A stretch of 64,000 nt of DNA from DATIXJ01 sp963714795 (GCA_963714795.1 CAVQPS010000006.1:186001-250000); one strand, 5' to 3'; positions 44,364 to 53,494 are shown, counted from the stretch's first letter. Program-made: numbers and translations. Notes: a model not told the origin generated them from the letters alone.

Positions 44364-45941
44364 ATGAAAATTCTGATTGCCGATTCCGTCGACAAACAAT
44401 GCATTGATATTCTGAAGAATGAAGGATTCGAGGTTGTTGATTGGTCGGGCAGTTCCGTTGAGAACATTATCAAGGAAATTGCAACTGCGGATGGGTTAAT
44501 CGTTCGCAGTCAAACGAAAGTCACGGCGCAGATGCTGGAAGCCGCTCCGATGTTGAAAGTCGTCGGTAGGGCAGGTGCCGGAGTTGATAATATCGATGTT
44601 CCGGCGGCAACACGTCGCGGTGTTTTAGTCATGAATACGCCGGGCGGTAATACGATTTCTACGGCTGAGCATACGATGTCGCTCATGCTTTCGCTGGCAC
44701 GGAATATTCCTCAGGCAAATCAAAGTTTGCGCGAAGGAAAATGGGACAGAAAATCATTCAGCGGTGTCGAACTTTTTGAAAAGACGCTCGGCATTGTTGG
44801 GCTGGGAAAAGTCGGAACCGAAGTTGCCCGTCGCTCTCTTGCGTTAGGGATGACCGTGATCGCATTCGATCCGATTCATTCTTCCGAATCGGCGGCTAAG
44901 TTGGGCATCGAACTTGTCAATCTGGATCAAATTTTCAAACGATCCGATTTTATTTCTATTCATAGCCCTCTAACGGCCGAAACAAAAGATCTGATCAATG
45001 AGAAAACACTTTCACGATGTAAACAAGGCGTCCGCATTATCAATTGCGCGCGGGGAGGTATTGTCAATGAACATGATCTTCTCCGGGCATTGGAAAACGG
45101 ACATGTTGCCGGTGCGGCACTGGATGTCTTCCAGGAAGAACCGCCCCGCGATCGTTCTCTGATTCTACATCCGCACGTCGTGGCGACGCCGCATCTCGGT
45201 GCTTCAACCGAAGAAGCACAGGAAAAAGTGGCGCTGCAGATCGCTCATCAAATTGCCGATTTTCTGAAAGAACGCGGAGTGACGGGAGCGGTTAACGGTG
45301 AAATGATCCGGTATATGTTTCGAAAGGAATTTCGTCCGTATATCGAACTTGCGGAACGGTTAGGCAGATTGCTTTCGCAATTAAAAGTCGGAGACCTCCG
45401 GTCGGTGACAATTATGGTGAACGGCACTTTCCTTCACGAGTTGTCGACCGTCCTGGGCTCGGTTTTGATCAAAGGAATATTTGAAAAAATGTTGTCCGAA
45501 CCGGTGAATTATGTGAATGCTCTCGCGTTGGCGAAAGAACGGGGGATCACCGTTCATGTTGTTCAGGGAGACGACCATATTCTCTATGCGAATGTGATCG
45601 GCGTGGAGTATGAGACCGCGAAGGAACGGCGAAAATTTTCCGGAACGGTTTTTGGCAATTCCGATTTACGAATTATCGGTATCGACGAATTCCATTTTGA
45701 AATGCGCCCGTACGGTATTTTCCTTCTCTATTCCAATCTCGATCGTCCCGGGATGCTTGCAAGTGTCAGTAATATCCTCGCAAATGCGAAAATCAACATC
45801 GGCGGACTTTCACTCGGCAGGTATACTGGTGGAACGACAGCGTTGACGATAATTGCTCTCGATGAAACACCCTCACAGGAAGTCATCACTAAAATTTCAA
45901 CGGTCGACGGGGTTTCCGACGTCCGTTTGATTTTCCTGTAG
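44364..45941 (+). CDS. serA: D-3-phosphoglycerate dehydrogenase
   Basis: A 525-residue long-form SerA, the first enzyme of serine biosynthesis from 3-phosphoglycerate. The NAD-binding domain has GLGKVGTEVARR near residue 145, with the catalytic Arg in NCARGGIVNE, Glu in FQEEPP and His in ATPHLGAST. The allosteric-substrate-binding domain (about 320-445) and a C-terminal ACT domain (about 452-525, GIFLLYSNLDRPGMLASVSNILA) follow. It is the second gene of the pair with the class-V aminotransferase. Confidence 0.96.
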   Translation: MKILIADSVDKQCIDILKNEGFEVVDWSGSSVENIIKEIATADGLIVRSQTKVTAQMLEAAPMLKVVGRAGAGVDNIDVPAATRRGVLVMNTPGGNTISTAEHTMSLMLSLARNIPQANQSLREGKWDRKSFSGVELFEKTLGIVGLGKVGTEVARRSLALGMTVIAFDPIHSSESAAKLGIELVNLDQIFKRSDFISIHSPLTAETKDLINEKTLSRCKQGVRIINCARGGIVNEHDLLRALENGHVAGAALDVFQEEPPRDRSLILHPHVVATPHLGASTEEAQEKVALQIAHQIADFLKERGVTGAVNGEMIRYMFRKEFRPYIELAERLGRLLSQLKVGDLRSVTIMVNGTFLHELSTVLGSVLIKGIFEKMLSEPVNYVNALALAKERGITVHVVQGDDHILYANVIGVEYETAKERRKFSGTVFGNSDLRIIGIDEFHFEMRPYGIFLLYSNLDRPGMLASVSNILANAKINIGGLSLGRYTGGTTALTIIALDETPSQEVITKISTVDGVSDVRLIFL

Positions 45942-45980
45942 AAGACGCCAAATTAGGGAAATTCCGGTTCATCAATAAAC

Positions 45981-46091
45981 TGGTACTGTCCTAATTCGTG
46001 CGGTCGGGTCTTTCGACCCGACCGAAGCCTGCTGATGTCAGGTCGAAAGACCTGACATCACCCAGACCCGTTTCATATTAGGACAATACCA
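45981..46091. repeat. MITE-like nested palindromic element
   Basis: Terminal arms TGGTACTGTCCTAAT (45981-45995) and ATTAGGACAATACCA (46077-46091) match in 14 of 15 positions. Inside are two perfect hairpins: CGGTCGGGTC/GACCCGACCG (46001-46024) with loop TTTC, and TGATGTCAGGTC/GACCTGACATCA (46033-46060) with loop GAAA. The loop regions GGTCTTTCGACC and GGTCGAAAGACC are each other's reverse complement. Confidence 0.75.
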
Positions 46092-46097
46092 AGAAAC

Positions 46098-46126
46098 TTG
46101 ACAAGCAGAAATTCATTTAGTATATT
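46098..46126 (+). promoter_or_regulatory. promoter of the NHL-repeat gene
   Basis: TTGACA (46098-46103), 17 bp and TATATT (46121-46126), seven bases beyond the MITE-like element. The transcript would have a leader of about 90 nt. Confidence 0.7.
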
Positions 46127-46221
46127 TGAACGGGAGACAAATAAGCTTGTACATGATGCATCCCTCCGAATATGTGATTCAGGAAGATATTTATTTCCCA
46201 TCAATATGATGGAGATTTTCT

Positions 46222-47154
46222 TTGTCAAAATTAGATTCCAAAGTTAAACATTTGCATTTAGTTAATTCCGTCATTCGTTTTCTTATGGTGATTGTCGCCG
46301 CTTTGATGATGAGCGACAATTGTTATTCTGAAGCGGGAGGAGACGACGATTCAGTCGAAACGATCGGCACATTTACACGCGCTGTTGCTCTTGCAGGCGA
46401 ACCTGACGGGAATATTTATGTCGTCGACGCGGGCGAGCATTCCGTGATTAAAATTTCTCCGGACGGCAAGGTACTCGGTTCGGTTGGAGGATACGGATGG
46501 ACGTCAACAACGTTCGATCAGCCGCACGATATTACGGTCGTCAACGGGCTCGATGTGTATATTGCCGATTACGGCAACCACCGGATTCAGCGCTTCGATC
46601 ATAACCTGAATTACGTTTCGTCATTTAACGGCAAATCGGATGTCCCCGGCACGGTAACATTCGGATATCCCAAAAGTGTTGCGGTTTCGCGATCCGGTAT
46701 TTTGTTTATCGTTGACGGAGAAAATAACAGGGTTGTTTCGATCAATCCGTTGCAGCAGAACACCGTGTCGGAGTTTGGCGGCAACGATATTCAGGCGTCG
46801 AAGCTGGCGGAACCATCGCGGATCCGGATCGCGTCAAACGATCACTTGTTTGTCCGGGACCGTGAATCGCTGAACATATATGATTTGTACGGAAACTATA
46901 TTTCGACGGTCAGCGATTCCGCATTGCAAAACGCTTCGGCATTTGCGGTTGACGATTCGGTTCTGTATGTCGTCGATGATTGTACTATAACGATGCTGGA
47001 TATCAAAACAAATCTGCGGAATGAAATCGGTCTTGAAAAATTTTTGCATTCGCAGGGAGATTGTCATATTATCGACGTTGAAATTCGATCAAAAGAAATT
47101 TTTTTATTGTCACCACAGACAATCTACCGGATTCCAAAATATATTTTTAAATAG
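46222..47154 (+). CDS. NHL-repeat beta-propeller protein, exported
   Basis: A 310-residue protein with an N-terminal signal or anchor helix (about residues 14-36). Four to five NHL repeats follow, such as GNIYVVDAGEHSVIKISPDGKV, LDVYIADYGNHRIQRFDHN and GILFIVDGENNRVVSINP. The TTG start at 46222 has GGAG eight bases upstream. It has its own promoter. Ligand unknown. Confidence 0.8.
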   Translation: MSKLDSKVKHLHLVNSVIRFLMVIVAALMMSDNCYSEAGGDDDSVETIGTFTRAVALAGEPDGNIYVVDAGEHSVIKISPDGKVLGSVGGYGWTSTTFDQPHDITVVNGLDVYIADYGNHRIQRFDHNLNYVSSFNGKSDVPGTVTFGYPKSVAVSRSGILFIVDGENNRVVSINPLQQNTVSEFGGNDIQASKLAEPSRIRIASNDHLFVRDRESLNIYDLYGNYISTVSDSALQNASAFAVDDSVLYVVDDCTITMLDIKTNLRNEIGLEKFLHSQGDCHIIDVEIRSKEIFLLSPQTIYRIPKYIFK

Positions 47155-47216
47155 TGTCAACAGAACGTTGTATGTAATACATTAAGTAATCGTGTTCATT
47201 ATCTAAAGGAGAAATT

Positions 47217-47642
47217 ATGGCAGGAAAAAGTTTAAATCGCGTTCAACTTATCGGTAATCTTGGAAAAGATCCCGAGTTGAGTTACACAGCTTCCGGAGTT
47301 GCGGTCGCAAAATTTTCCATCGCAACGGGAGAACGCTGGAAAGATCAGGAAGGAAATGTCCAGGAGCGCACGGAATGGCACAATATTGTCGCGTGGCGGA
47401 AGCTTGCCGAGATTTGCGGACAATATTTGAAAAAAGGGAGTAAGGCGTATATCGAAGGCAGACTCCAGACCCGGTCGTGGGATGATAAAAATACCGGCGT
47501 CAAACGCTATACAACCGAAATCGTCGCGGATGATTTGATTATGCTCGATTCAAAAGGTGCTTCTGCAAGTACTTCCGGAATGGAGCCGGAGCCGACTGAG
47601 GTCGAACCCGTTGATCCGCAAAAAGATGATCTGCCGTTTTAA
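47217..47642 (+). CDS. ssb: single-stranded DNA-binding protein
   Basis: A 141-residue SSB. The OB fold starts SLNRVQLIGNLGKDPELSYTASGVAVAKFSIAT with the typical EWHNIVAWRKLAEICGQYLKKGSKAYIEGRLQTRSW, followed by a short acidic linker and the partner-binding tip DDLPF. A strong AAAGGAG precedes the ATG. It acts in replication, recombination and repair. Confidence 0.97.
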   Translation: MAGKSLNRVQLIGNLGKDPELSYTASGVAVAKFSIATGERWKDQEGNVQERTEWHNIVAWRKLAEICGQYLKKGSKAYIEGRLQTRSWDDKNTGVKRYTTEIVADDLIMLDSKGASASTSGMEPEPTEVEPVDPQKDDLPF

Positions 47643-47671
47643 TTGTTTGTCTCGAAAATTATTTTTTTCAC

Positions 47672-47700
47672 TTGACTTCTTGAATGAAATAATCTATCTT
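47672..47700 (+). promoter_or_regulatory. promoter of the cobalamin-riboswitch transcript
   Basis: TTGACT (47672-47677), 17 bp and TATCTT (47695-47700), directly upstream of the riboswitch. Confidence 0.65.
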
Positions 47701-47734
47701 CAGTAAGTCGTTTGTTCTTTGTTTATCAATGTTG

Positions 47735-47925
47735 GTGATTTCGTTTCGCTGAGATATCCGAAACGGATCAGGGAATTCCGTGCAAATCGGAAGCTGCCCC
47801 GCAACTGTAAACTCAAATTGTAATGCCCCCCCGGCAAGAATGTCACTGTGGTTTGATCCATGGGAAGACGCCGGAGGGTGAGTGAGCCAGGAGACCGACC
47901 AGCATATTGCCTCAGAAACCTTCGC
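47735..47925 (+). ncRNA. cobalamin riboswitch
   Basis: The conserved parts are in order: CAGGGAATTCCGTGCAA and GGAAGCTGCCCCGCAACTG (47769-47808), the core GGGAAGACGCC region (47861-47872), and the B12 box GAGCCAGGAGACCGACC (47884-47900) followed by the closing segment CTCAGAAACC. It senses adenosylcobalamin or a related form and is followed by an intrinsic terminator, so B12 should switch off the downstream uptake genes. Confidence 0.93.
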
Positions 47926-47952
47926 GGGAAGGCGGTTCTATTTGGTTTTTTG

Positions 47953-47990
47953 AACCCCAACTTTCTTTTCAAGGTTGGGGTTTTTTATTT
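47953..47990 (+). terminator. riboswitch-controlled terminator
   Basis: CCCCAAC (47955-47961) and GTTGGGG (47974-47980) form the stem, followed by TTTTTTATTT. The btuB ATG is only five bases downstream and no Shine-Dalgarno lies between, so the hairpin may also limit translation start. Confidence 0.85.
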
Positions 47991-47995
47991 CGTCC

Positions 47996-50002
47996 ATGAT
48001 GAGAAAATTGAATTATCATATTGCCTTTTCTTTCGTAAGAAAATATTTTATTTTTTTTCCGATCGTTGTTCATGCCGGAAATGCCGCCCAGCCGGTTGCC
48101 GGTGATTCGATACAGACATATACATTCCATGAATTTTTGGTGACGGCTAACGGAATATCCCTTGATCAAACAATGTCTCCGTCACGTCTTTGGAAAGTAA
48201 CCCGCCGGGATATCGATGCCGGAAACGGTACAACAGTAGGTGAAATGCTTTCGGGAACTCCGGGAACGTTTGTGCAACAGTATGGTGTGGGGGGAAGTTT
48301 GCAAACTCTTGCACTCCGCGGAATGGATGCCGAACACACGTTGGTGCTTCTCGATGGCGTTCCGATCAATAACATTCAAACAGGTCTTGTCGATTTGCGG
48401 TTGATTTCTCTGGACGATGTGGAACAGGTTGAAACAGTTCGCGGCGGCGGTTCCGGTGTGTACGGCAGTAATGCTTTGGGTGGAGTATTGAATATCCTTA
48501 CAACCGGTTTATCGAAATCGGCATATACACGTGTTGAAGGAGATGCCGGTTCGTTTGATCTTTCCCGGTTTGCCCTGTCATCACATCTTCTTCCTGCAGA
48601 CGATTTCCAGATGACCTTCGGATACGCGCAAGAACGCGGAAGGAATAACTTTCCTTTCATATTTCAACAAAATGAAATACCGGTGACGGCCGAACGGGCA
48701 AATTCCGACGATTTGCAACGAACAGGATTTATGAAATTGATGTGGCAGGCTTCTTCACGTGTTGAATCGAATATCTTTGTGAATTACATGACGGCCGACC
48801 GCGGAACGCCGGGCCCCTTATTAACAATCGAAAATCAGGGAACGGCGCGGCAAGCGGATGAACAACTTCAGGTAATCGCATCGTCACGTTTCCTTCTTGC
48901 CGATAACGTGCTCGGCTCCGTTTCCGGAAGTTTTCAAAATGCTTACGAGCGGTACGTCGATGCAAGTGCGATTTTTCCGGCGGATAATTATTACCGGAAT
49001 TTGTTTTATCAAATATCATCGCGCCTGCAATATTTTGTTTCGCCGGATATTTCATTCCAAACCGGCGGTGAATTCGGCAACGCGATTGCGATCGGGAATG
49101 CGTTGCCGGATGAAAAAATCAGATCGCAGGCAAGCGTTTTTATTTCTTCCGAAATGCACGATGATTTTGGATTGAAAGAATTCCGGTTCGGATTGTTCCC
49201 GTCAATGCGGTACGATCATTTTAGTCCATTTCAGGAAGCGTGGAGCCCCCGGTTAGGAGGGAATATCGAATCCCGTTTCGATGAGATGACTGTTACTGTT
49301 CACGCCGCAGCGGGGAAAGATTTCCGTGTCCCGACGTTCAATGAATTATTCTTTTCAGGAGCGGGGGGAACAGGCAATTCTTTGCTTCAACCGGAACGGT
49401 CGGTAAGCGGGGAATGTGGTCTGACATTCGATTATCATCTATTCGGATTTCCGGAATTCGATGCAACGTATTATTCTATTTCTACCGACGATCGCATTTA
49501 CTGGATTCCGACGTCACAGGAATCTGTCTCTCCTCAAAATATTGAAAACACCCGTTCATCCGGTCTGGAAACGGAATTGCGATGGCATCCGTTTTCCGAA
49601 CACATCACGCTTGAAGGAACGTATTCGTGGATCGATGCCGTTAACCGGTCATCGAACAGTCTTGTCTTCGGAAATCAATTGCCGTATATCCCGCTGGAAA
49701 CCGGCGGGGGAACAATTTCTTGTGATTTTCCGATCGATAATTCATGGTTCACCGCGGTGTTTGGAAAAATTTCGGATACGTATACCGGGCAGCGTTTTAT
49801 TACGGAAGATGATCAAACCGCGTTGCCTTCGTACCATATTTTCAATGGAAATGTCGGTTGTGAAATTATTGTGAATGATATACCGGTAAGAATTAAATAC
49901 GAGGTCAACAATGTTGCGGACGTAAGTTATGTCGGCATGCCGGGTTACCCGATGCCGCTTCGCAATCAACAGTTGTCGGTTACGGTTACAAAAAATTATT
50001 AA
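47996..50002 (+). CDS. btuB: vitamin B12 TonB-dependent receptor BtuB
   Basis: A 668-residue outer-membrane receptor. A signal peptide (about 1-30, ending HAGNA) is followed by a plug (VTRRDIDAGNGTTVGEMLSGTPGTFVQQYG; LALRGMDAEHTLVLLDGVPINN; VETVRGGGSGVYGSNALGGVLNILT) and a 22-strand-type barrel. The start could be ATG 47996 or 47999; frame upstream of these lies in the terminator. Its place directly behind a cobalamin riboswitch identifies the substrate as B12 or a related corrinoid. Confidence 0.92.
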   Translation: MMRKLNYHIAFSFVRKYFIFFPIVVHAGNAAQPVAGDSIQTYTFHEFLVTANGISLDQTMSPSRLWKVTRRDIDAGNGTTVGEMLSGTPGTFVQQYGVGGSLQTLALRGMDAEHTLVLLDGVPINNIQTGLVDLRLISLDDVEQVETVRGGGSGVYGSNALGGVLNILTTGLSKSAYTRVEGDAGSFDLSRFALSSHLLPADDFQMTFGYAQERGRNNFPFIFQQNEIPVTAERANSDDLQRTGFMKLMWQASSRVESNIFVNYMTADRGTPGPLLTIENQGTARQADEQLQVIASSRFLLADNVLGSVSGSFQNAYERYVDASAIFPADNYYRNLFYQISSRLQYFVSPDISFQTGGEFGNAIAIGNALPDEKIRSQASVFISSEMHDDFGLKEFRFGLFPSMRYDHFSPFQEAWSPRLGGNIESRFDEMTVTVHAAAGKDFRVPTFNELFFSGAGGTGNSLLQPERSVSGECGLTFDYHLFGFPEFDATYYSISTDDRIYWIPTSQESVSPQNIENTRSSGLETELRWHPFSEHITLEGTYSWIDAVNRSSNSLVFGNQLPYIPLETGGGTISCDFPIDNSWFTAVFGKISDTYTGQRFITEDDQTALPSYHIFNGNVGCEIIVNDIPVRIKYEVNNVADVSYVGMPGYPMPLRNQQLSVTVTKNY

Positions 50003-50013
50003 AGGAGAATAGT

Positions 50014-51036
50014 ATGTATCGAAATTTGTTGTTCGTCGCGATTGGTATTGCACTCCTTCAAATCGTTTCCTGCAGAAATGCGGACACGGTAACCGGTGTT
50101 CTGCCGTCCGGTTCGACTTCCGGCGTGTATATCGTGAATGAAGGTGGGTTCAGCGGAGGCGGTTCGCTGTCGTATTATGACAAACTTAAAAATTCAATGT
50201 CGAATAATATTGTCGGCGTCGCGCAGCAGTGGGTTTTTCCGAACGACATGAAAATTGTTGGCCGTAAAGGATATGTCGCTCTCAACGGACTTGATCGAAT
50301 TGATGTTGTCGATCTAACATCGTCTCATGTGATCCGGTCTATTCCGTTTTCTCCGAAATCCGGTCCAGGTTTTTTAACGTCAACCGATTCGTTGGTCGAG
50401 GCGGCGAATTATAACGGAACAATGTCAGTCGTCAATACGACGAACGATTCGTTGATGTGGACATCACAAACGACCGTTGGCTTCCCGGGCGGAATTATAT
50501 CTGTCGGTAATAAGATTTTTATTTCCGATGTTGGATCGTATCTGTCCGTCGGAACGACAGTAAAAGTTTTGGATGTAACTTCCCGGACTATTACTGATTC
50601 TATTCGAACACCGGGCGGTCCGGGATCGATGACACTCATGAACGGAAAACTATTTGTAGTGTGTACCGATTCGGCAAGAATATTTCAGATTGATCCGGTG
50701 ACAGATTTGGTTGAAGATTCCGTGCAACTTTCCGGATATCTTGGCGATATTGTTTCGAATAACGGATCATTGTATGTACTTAGTTCGGACAGTGTGTCGG
50801 AGATATCGGTCAATCCTCTTCATGTCCAACAGAGCGCATTGGTAAAACGCTCGGACGGATTATATTTCTATGCCCTCGGTGTCGATGAAACGAACGGCGA
50901 TCTCTATGTTTCCAACATTACGGGTTCCGGCGGCGCCGGTGAAATTGAAATATATACATCTTCCGGTGTCTCGAAAGTCCAACCGATGCCGGTCGGCATT
51001 TTTCCCGGCGCATTTGCGTTCCGATATGTCCCTTAG
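50014..51036 (+). CDS. BtuG-like beta-propeller surface lipoprotein
   Basis: A 340-residue lipoprotein (cysteine in LLQIVSC near residue 20). The mature start GVYIVNEGGFSGGGSLSYYD is the hallmark of YncE/DUF5074-like seven-bladed propellers, and repeated blades follow (GRKGYVALNGLDRIDVVDL; NKIFISDVGSYLSVGTTVKVLDV; NGSLYVLSSDSVSEI). BtuG of Bacteroides has this fold, caps BtuB and binds B12 extremely tightly. The gene follows btuB by 11 bp with an AAAGGAG, so it shares the riboswitch. Orthology to BtuG is inferred from fold and context. Confidence 0.78.
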   Translation: MYRNLLFVAIGIALLQIVSCRNADTVTGVLPSGSTSGVYIVNEGGFSGGGSLSYYDKLKNSMSNNIVGVAQQWVFPNDMKIVGRKGYVALNGLDRIDVVDLTSSHVIRSIPFSPKSGPGFLTSTDSLVEAANYNGTMSVVNTTNDSLMWTSQTTVGFPGGIISVGNKIFISDVGSYLSVGTTVKVLDVTSRTITDSIRTPGGPGSMTLMNGKLFVVCTDSARIFQIDPVTDLVEDSVQLSGYLGDIVSNNGSLYVLSSDSVSEISVNPLHVQQSALVKRSDGLYFYALGVDETNGDLYVSNITGSGGAGEIEIYTSSGVSKVQPMPVGIFPGAFAFRYVP

Positions 51037-51186
51037 TGGAACGAGTCATTCAGTTGCAGGAGAGGAAATAGTTTCGTATAATCTATTGACAAAGAAAGTC
51101 TGTTTTCGCGGTGGAAAATTGAAAATTCAGAACATGCAACCCTCGGCGTTGCGATCGAAATATCTATGAATTTAGAAGGAGTTTTA

Positions 51187-51705
51187 ATGAAAAAATATTG
51201 GTTTGCTTTTGGATTGATTGCGATGGCGGTTATTTCCCGCATACTGCCTCATCTGCCAAACATGACACCGATTACAGCTCTCGCGCTGTTTGGCGGTTCG
51301 TATCTCGGCAGACGATGGTCATTGATCGTCCCGCTCGTTGCCTTACTGATCAGTGATTGCTTCATCGGATTTTATTCGGGGATGCTGTGGGTCTATGGCA
51401 GCTTCATAGCGATCGGATGTATCGGCATATGGCTTCGGGACCATCGAAGTATCGGGACGACGATGGCAGCGACTCTGGCCGGATCAATCTTATTTTTTAT
51501 CGTCACAAATTTCGGCGTCTGGATTTCTTCCGGGGGATTCTACCCGCATACTGTTTCGGGTTTGCTGACGTGCTACACTGCGGCGATTCCCTTTTTCCGC
51601 AATACCGTTATCGGTGATGTTCTGTACGTAACGACCTTATTTGGATTATTTGAAACCGGCGTCAAAGTTATTCCGGCATTACGTTCGGAAATGTCGGTCG
51701 TCTAA
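51187..51705 (+). CDS. DUF6580-type integral membrane protein, candidate B12 transporter
   Basis: A 172-residue protein with about five to six transmembrane helices and no soluble domain. NMTPITALALFGGSYLGRR near residue 25 and the following ISDCFIGFYSG (Cys58) are characteristic. NCBI names such proteins DUF6580 putative transport proteins. ATG 51187 with AGAAGGAG upstream is preferred over ATG 51166. It lies about 150 bp after the BtuG-like gene. The size, topology and membrane cysteine recall BtuM, a solitary ECF-type B12 S-component; function as the inner-membrane B12 step is inference. Confidence 0.65.
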   Translation: MKKYWFAFGLIAMAVISRILPHLPNMTPITALALFGGSYLGRRWSLIVPLVALLISDCFIGFYSGMLWVYGSFIAIGCIGIWLRDHRSIGTTMAATLAGSILFFIVTNFGVWISSGGFYPHTVSGLLTCYTAAIPFFRNTVIGDVLYVTTLFGLFETGVKVIPALRSEMSVV

Positions 51706-51788
51706 CGTTACGGAAGATTTTCTTGTTCGATCTGACAGGAATTTCTTTATCAGGGTTTAAGAAATACCGTCCTTTACCATTGTAAGAA

Positions 51789-52922
51789 ATGAAAGCTAAA
51801 CTTGTCTTAGAAAACGGATTAAGCCTGACCGGAGAATCGTTTGGAGCAAGCGGGGAGCGAACCGGGGAGGTCGTTTTTAACACGAGCATGACCGGCTACC
51901 AGGAAATTCTCACCGATCCGTCCTACTGCGGGCAAATCGTTACCATGACCTATCCGCTCATCGGTAATTACGGCGTCAATCCTGAGGATCTCGAAAATAG
52001 AGATCCGCATGTTCGCGGATTTCTTGTGAAAGAATATTGTGAGATTCCCAGTAATTTCCGGTCGAAACAGACTCTTGGTGCATGGCTGCAGGAAAAAAAT
52101 ATTGTAGCGATGCAAGGTTTGGATACGCGTATGTTGACGAAAGTCATTCGCGATGTCGGCGCTATGCGGGCGATCATTTCAACAGTCGATCTCGACGATG
52201 CGTCACTGTTAGCGAAAGTCCGGCAATCTCCCGGTATGACCGGCCTGGATCTGGCAAAAGAGGTCAGCACGCATTCCCCGTACCAGTGGGACAAAACTGA
52301 TCAAACTCCTTTTGCATTAAATCATCGGACGACGGGAGAGAAAGAATTTCACGTCGTTGTGTATGATTACGGAGTGAAGCACAACATTCTCCGGCGTTTG
52401 GTTTCGTATGGGTGCAGGGTGACTGTTGTTCCGGCAGGTTATCCGGCATCGGATATTTTTGCTCTTGATCCCGATGGCGTATTTCTGTCAAATGGCCCGG
52501 GAGATCCTGCCGCAGTACGATATGCGATCAAAAATATTCAGGAGTTCATCGGGAAAAAACCGATTTTTGGGATTTGTCTCGGTCACCAATTACTTGCGCT
52601 GGCGCTGGGAGGAAAAACATTCAAGTTAAAATTCGGACATCGGGGTGCAAATCATCCTGTTAAAAATCTCCTGACCGGAGGGATTGAAATTACTTCACAG
52701 AATCATGGTTTTGCGGTCGATCCGGAATCGCTCGATCATTCGAAAATTGAAATTACCCATGTCAATCTTAATGATGGAACAAATGAAGGATTCCGCCATC
52801 GTGAACTTCCGATTTTTTCTGTCCAATATCATCCCGAAGCTTCCCCGGGTCCGCATGACAGCGATTATCTCTTCAAACGATTTACCGAGGCGATGAGCGC
52901 ACGGACATCTGTTCCCGCCTGA
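51789..52922 (+). CDS. carA: carbamoyl-phosphate synthase small subunit
   Basis: A 377-residue CarA. The N-terminal CPSase_sm domain (ENGLSLTGESFGASGERTGE; MTGYQEILTDPSY) is followed by a class I glutamine amidotransferase with the nucleophile in GICLGHQLLALALGG near residue 260 and the His/Glu pair in VQYHPEASPGPHD. It releases ammonia from glutamine for carbamoyl phosphate made by CarB, used in arginine and pyrimidine synthesis. carB is not adjacent in this window. Confidence 0.96.
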   Translation: MKAKLVLENGLSLTGESFGASGERTGEVVFNTSMTGYQEILTDPSYCGQIVTMTYPLIGNYGVNPEDLENRDPHVRGFLVKEYCEIPSNFRSKQTLGAWLQEKNIVAMQGLDTRMLTKVIRDVGAMRAIISTVDLDDASLLAKVRQSPGMTGLDLAKEVSTHSPYQWDKTDQTPFALNHRTTGEKEFHVVVYDYGVKHNILRRLVSYGCRVTVVPAGYPASDIFALDPDGVFLSNGPGDPAAVRYAIKNIQEFIGKKPIFGICLGHQLLALALGGKTFKLKFGHRGANHPVKNLLTGGIEITSQNHGFAVDPESLDHSKIEITHVNLNDGTNEGFRHRELPIFSVQYHPEASPGPHDSDYLFKRFTEAMSARTSVPA

Positions 52923-52927
52923 TTATC

Positions 52928-53485
52928 TTATTTTCTGTTGAATTTTTTTCTGCGATTCAATAAAAGTGTCGCGAGCGTATTTTCGGCGAGAAAAGTCGAA
53001 AGTACGAGCGTCGAGAACGTGGAAAAGATCAGTTGACCGAAAAATGTGACGATGATTTGTGCCCCGAAACTATATCGTAACCGCAAGCCGTTCACTTTCT
53101 GGATGACGATTTCTTCCGGAATTCCTTCCGCAAATAATTTATTGCTTTCAAATGCAATTCTCGCATCACCGAATTGAGGGTTAATCCGTTTGAGATAAAA
53201 AATGATGAAGGTTGTCGCGATCACTGTAGAGATAACGGAGATAGTCAATCCGGTCACGACAGTTCGACCGAACGGTACCTGTCCTTCTGCAGCGGATTTA
53301 CGTTTATGATTCATTGCAAAGAATAACGGAGCGACGGGGATAAGGAAAACGACGTAGTCGGCATATTCTGCGACGGCTATTTGCGTCGAATGGAATCCCA
53401 TATAATATTCAAGAAGAATATACAGAATGATGCTGAAACCGGTGATGATGCCAAATTTGATTTCTGTGATCATGAAAAAATTCAA
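52928..53485 (-). CDS. DUF4199-like membrane protein
   Basis: A 185-residue protein with four predicted transmembrane segments (about 8-30, 42-58, 75-95, 140-165) and a periplasmic loop between the last two. This topology and the segment FGIITGFSIILYILLEYYMG match DUF4199-like proteins of FCB bacteria, whose function is unknown. It is convergent with carA and lies 9 bp downstream of the outer-membrane protein gene, so they are probably cotranscribed. Confidence 0.65.
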   Translation of the reverse strand: MNFFMITEIKFGIITGFSIILYILLEYYMGFHSTQIAVAEYADYVVFLIPVAPLFFAMNHKRKSAAEGQVPFGRTVVTGLTISVISTVIATTFIIFYLKRINPQFGDARIAFESNKLFAEGIPEEIVIQKVNGLRLRYSFGAQIIVTFFGQLIFSTFSTLVLSTFLAENTLATLLLNRRKKFNRK

Positions 53486-53494
53486 TTTAAATTT

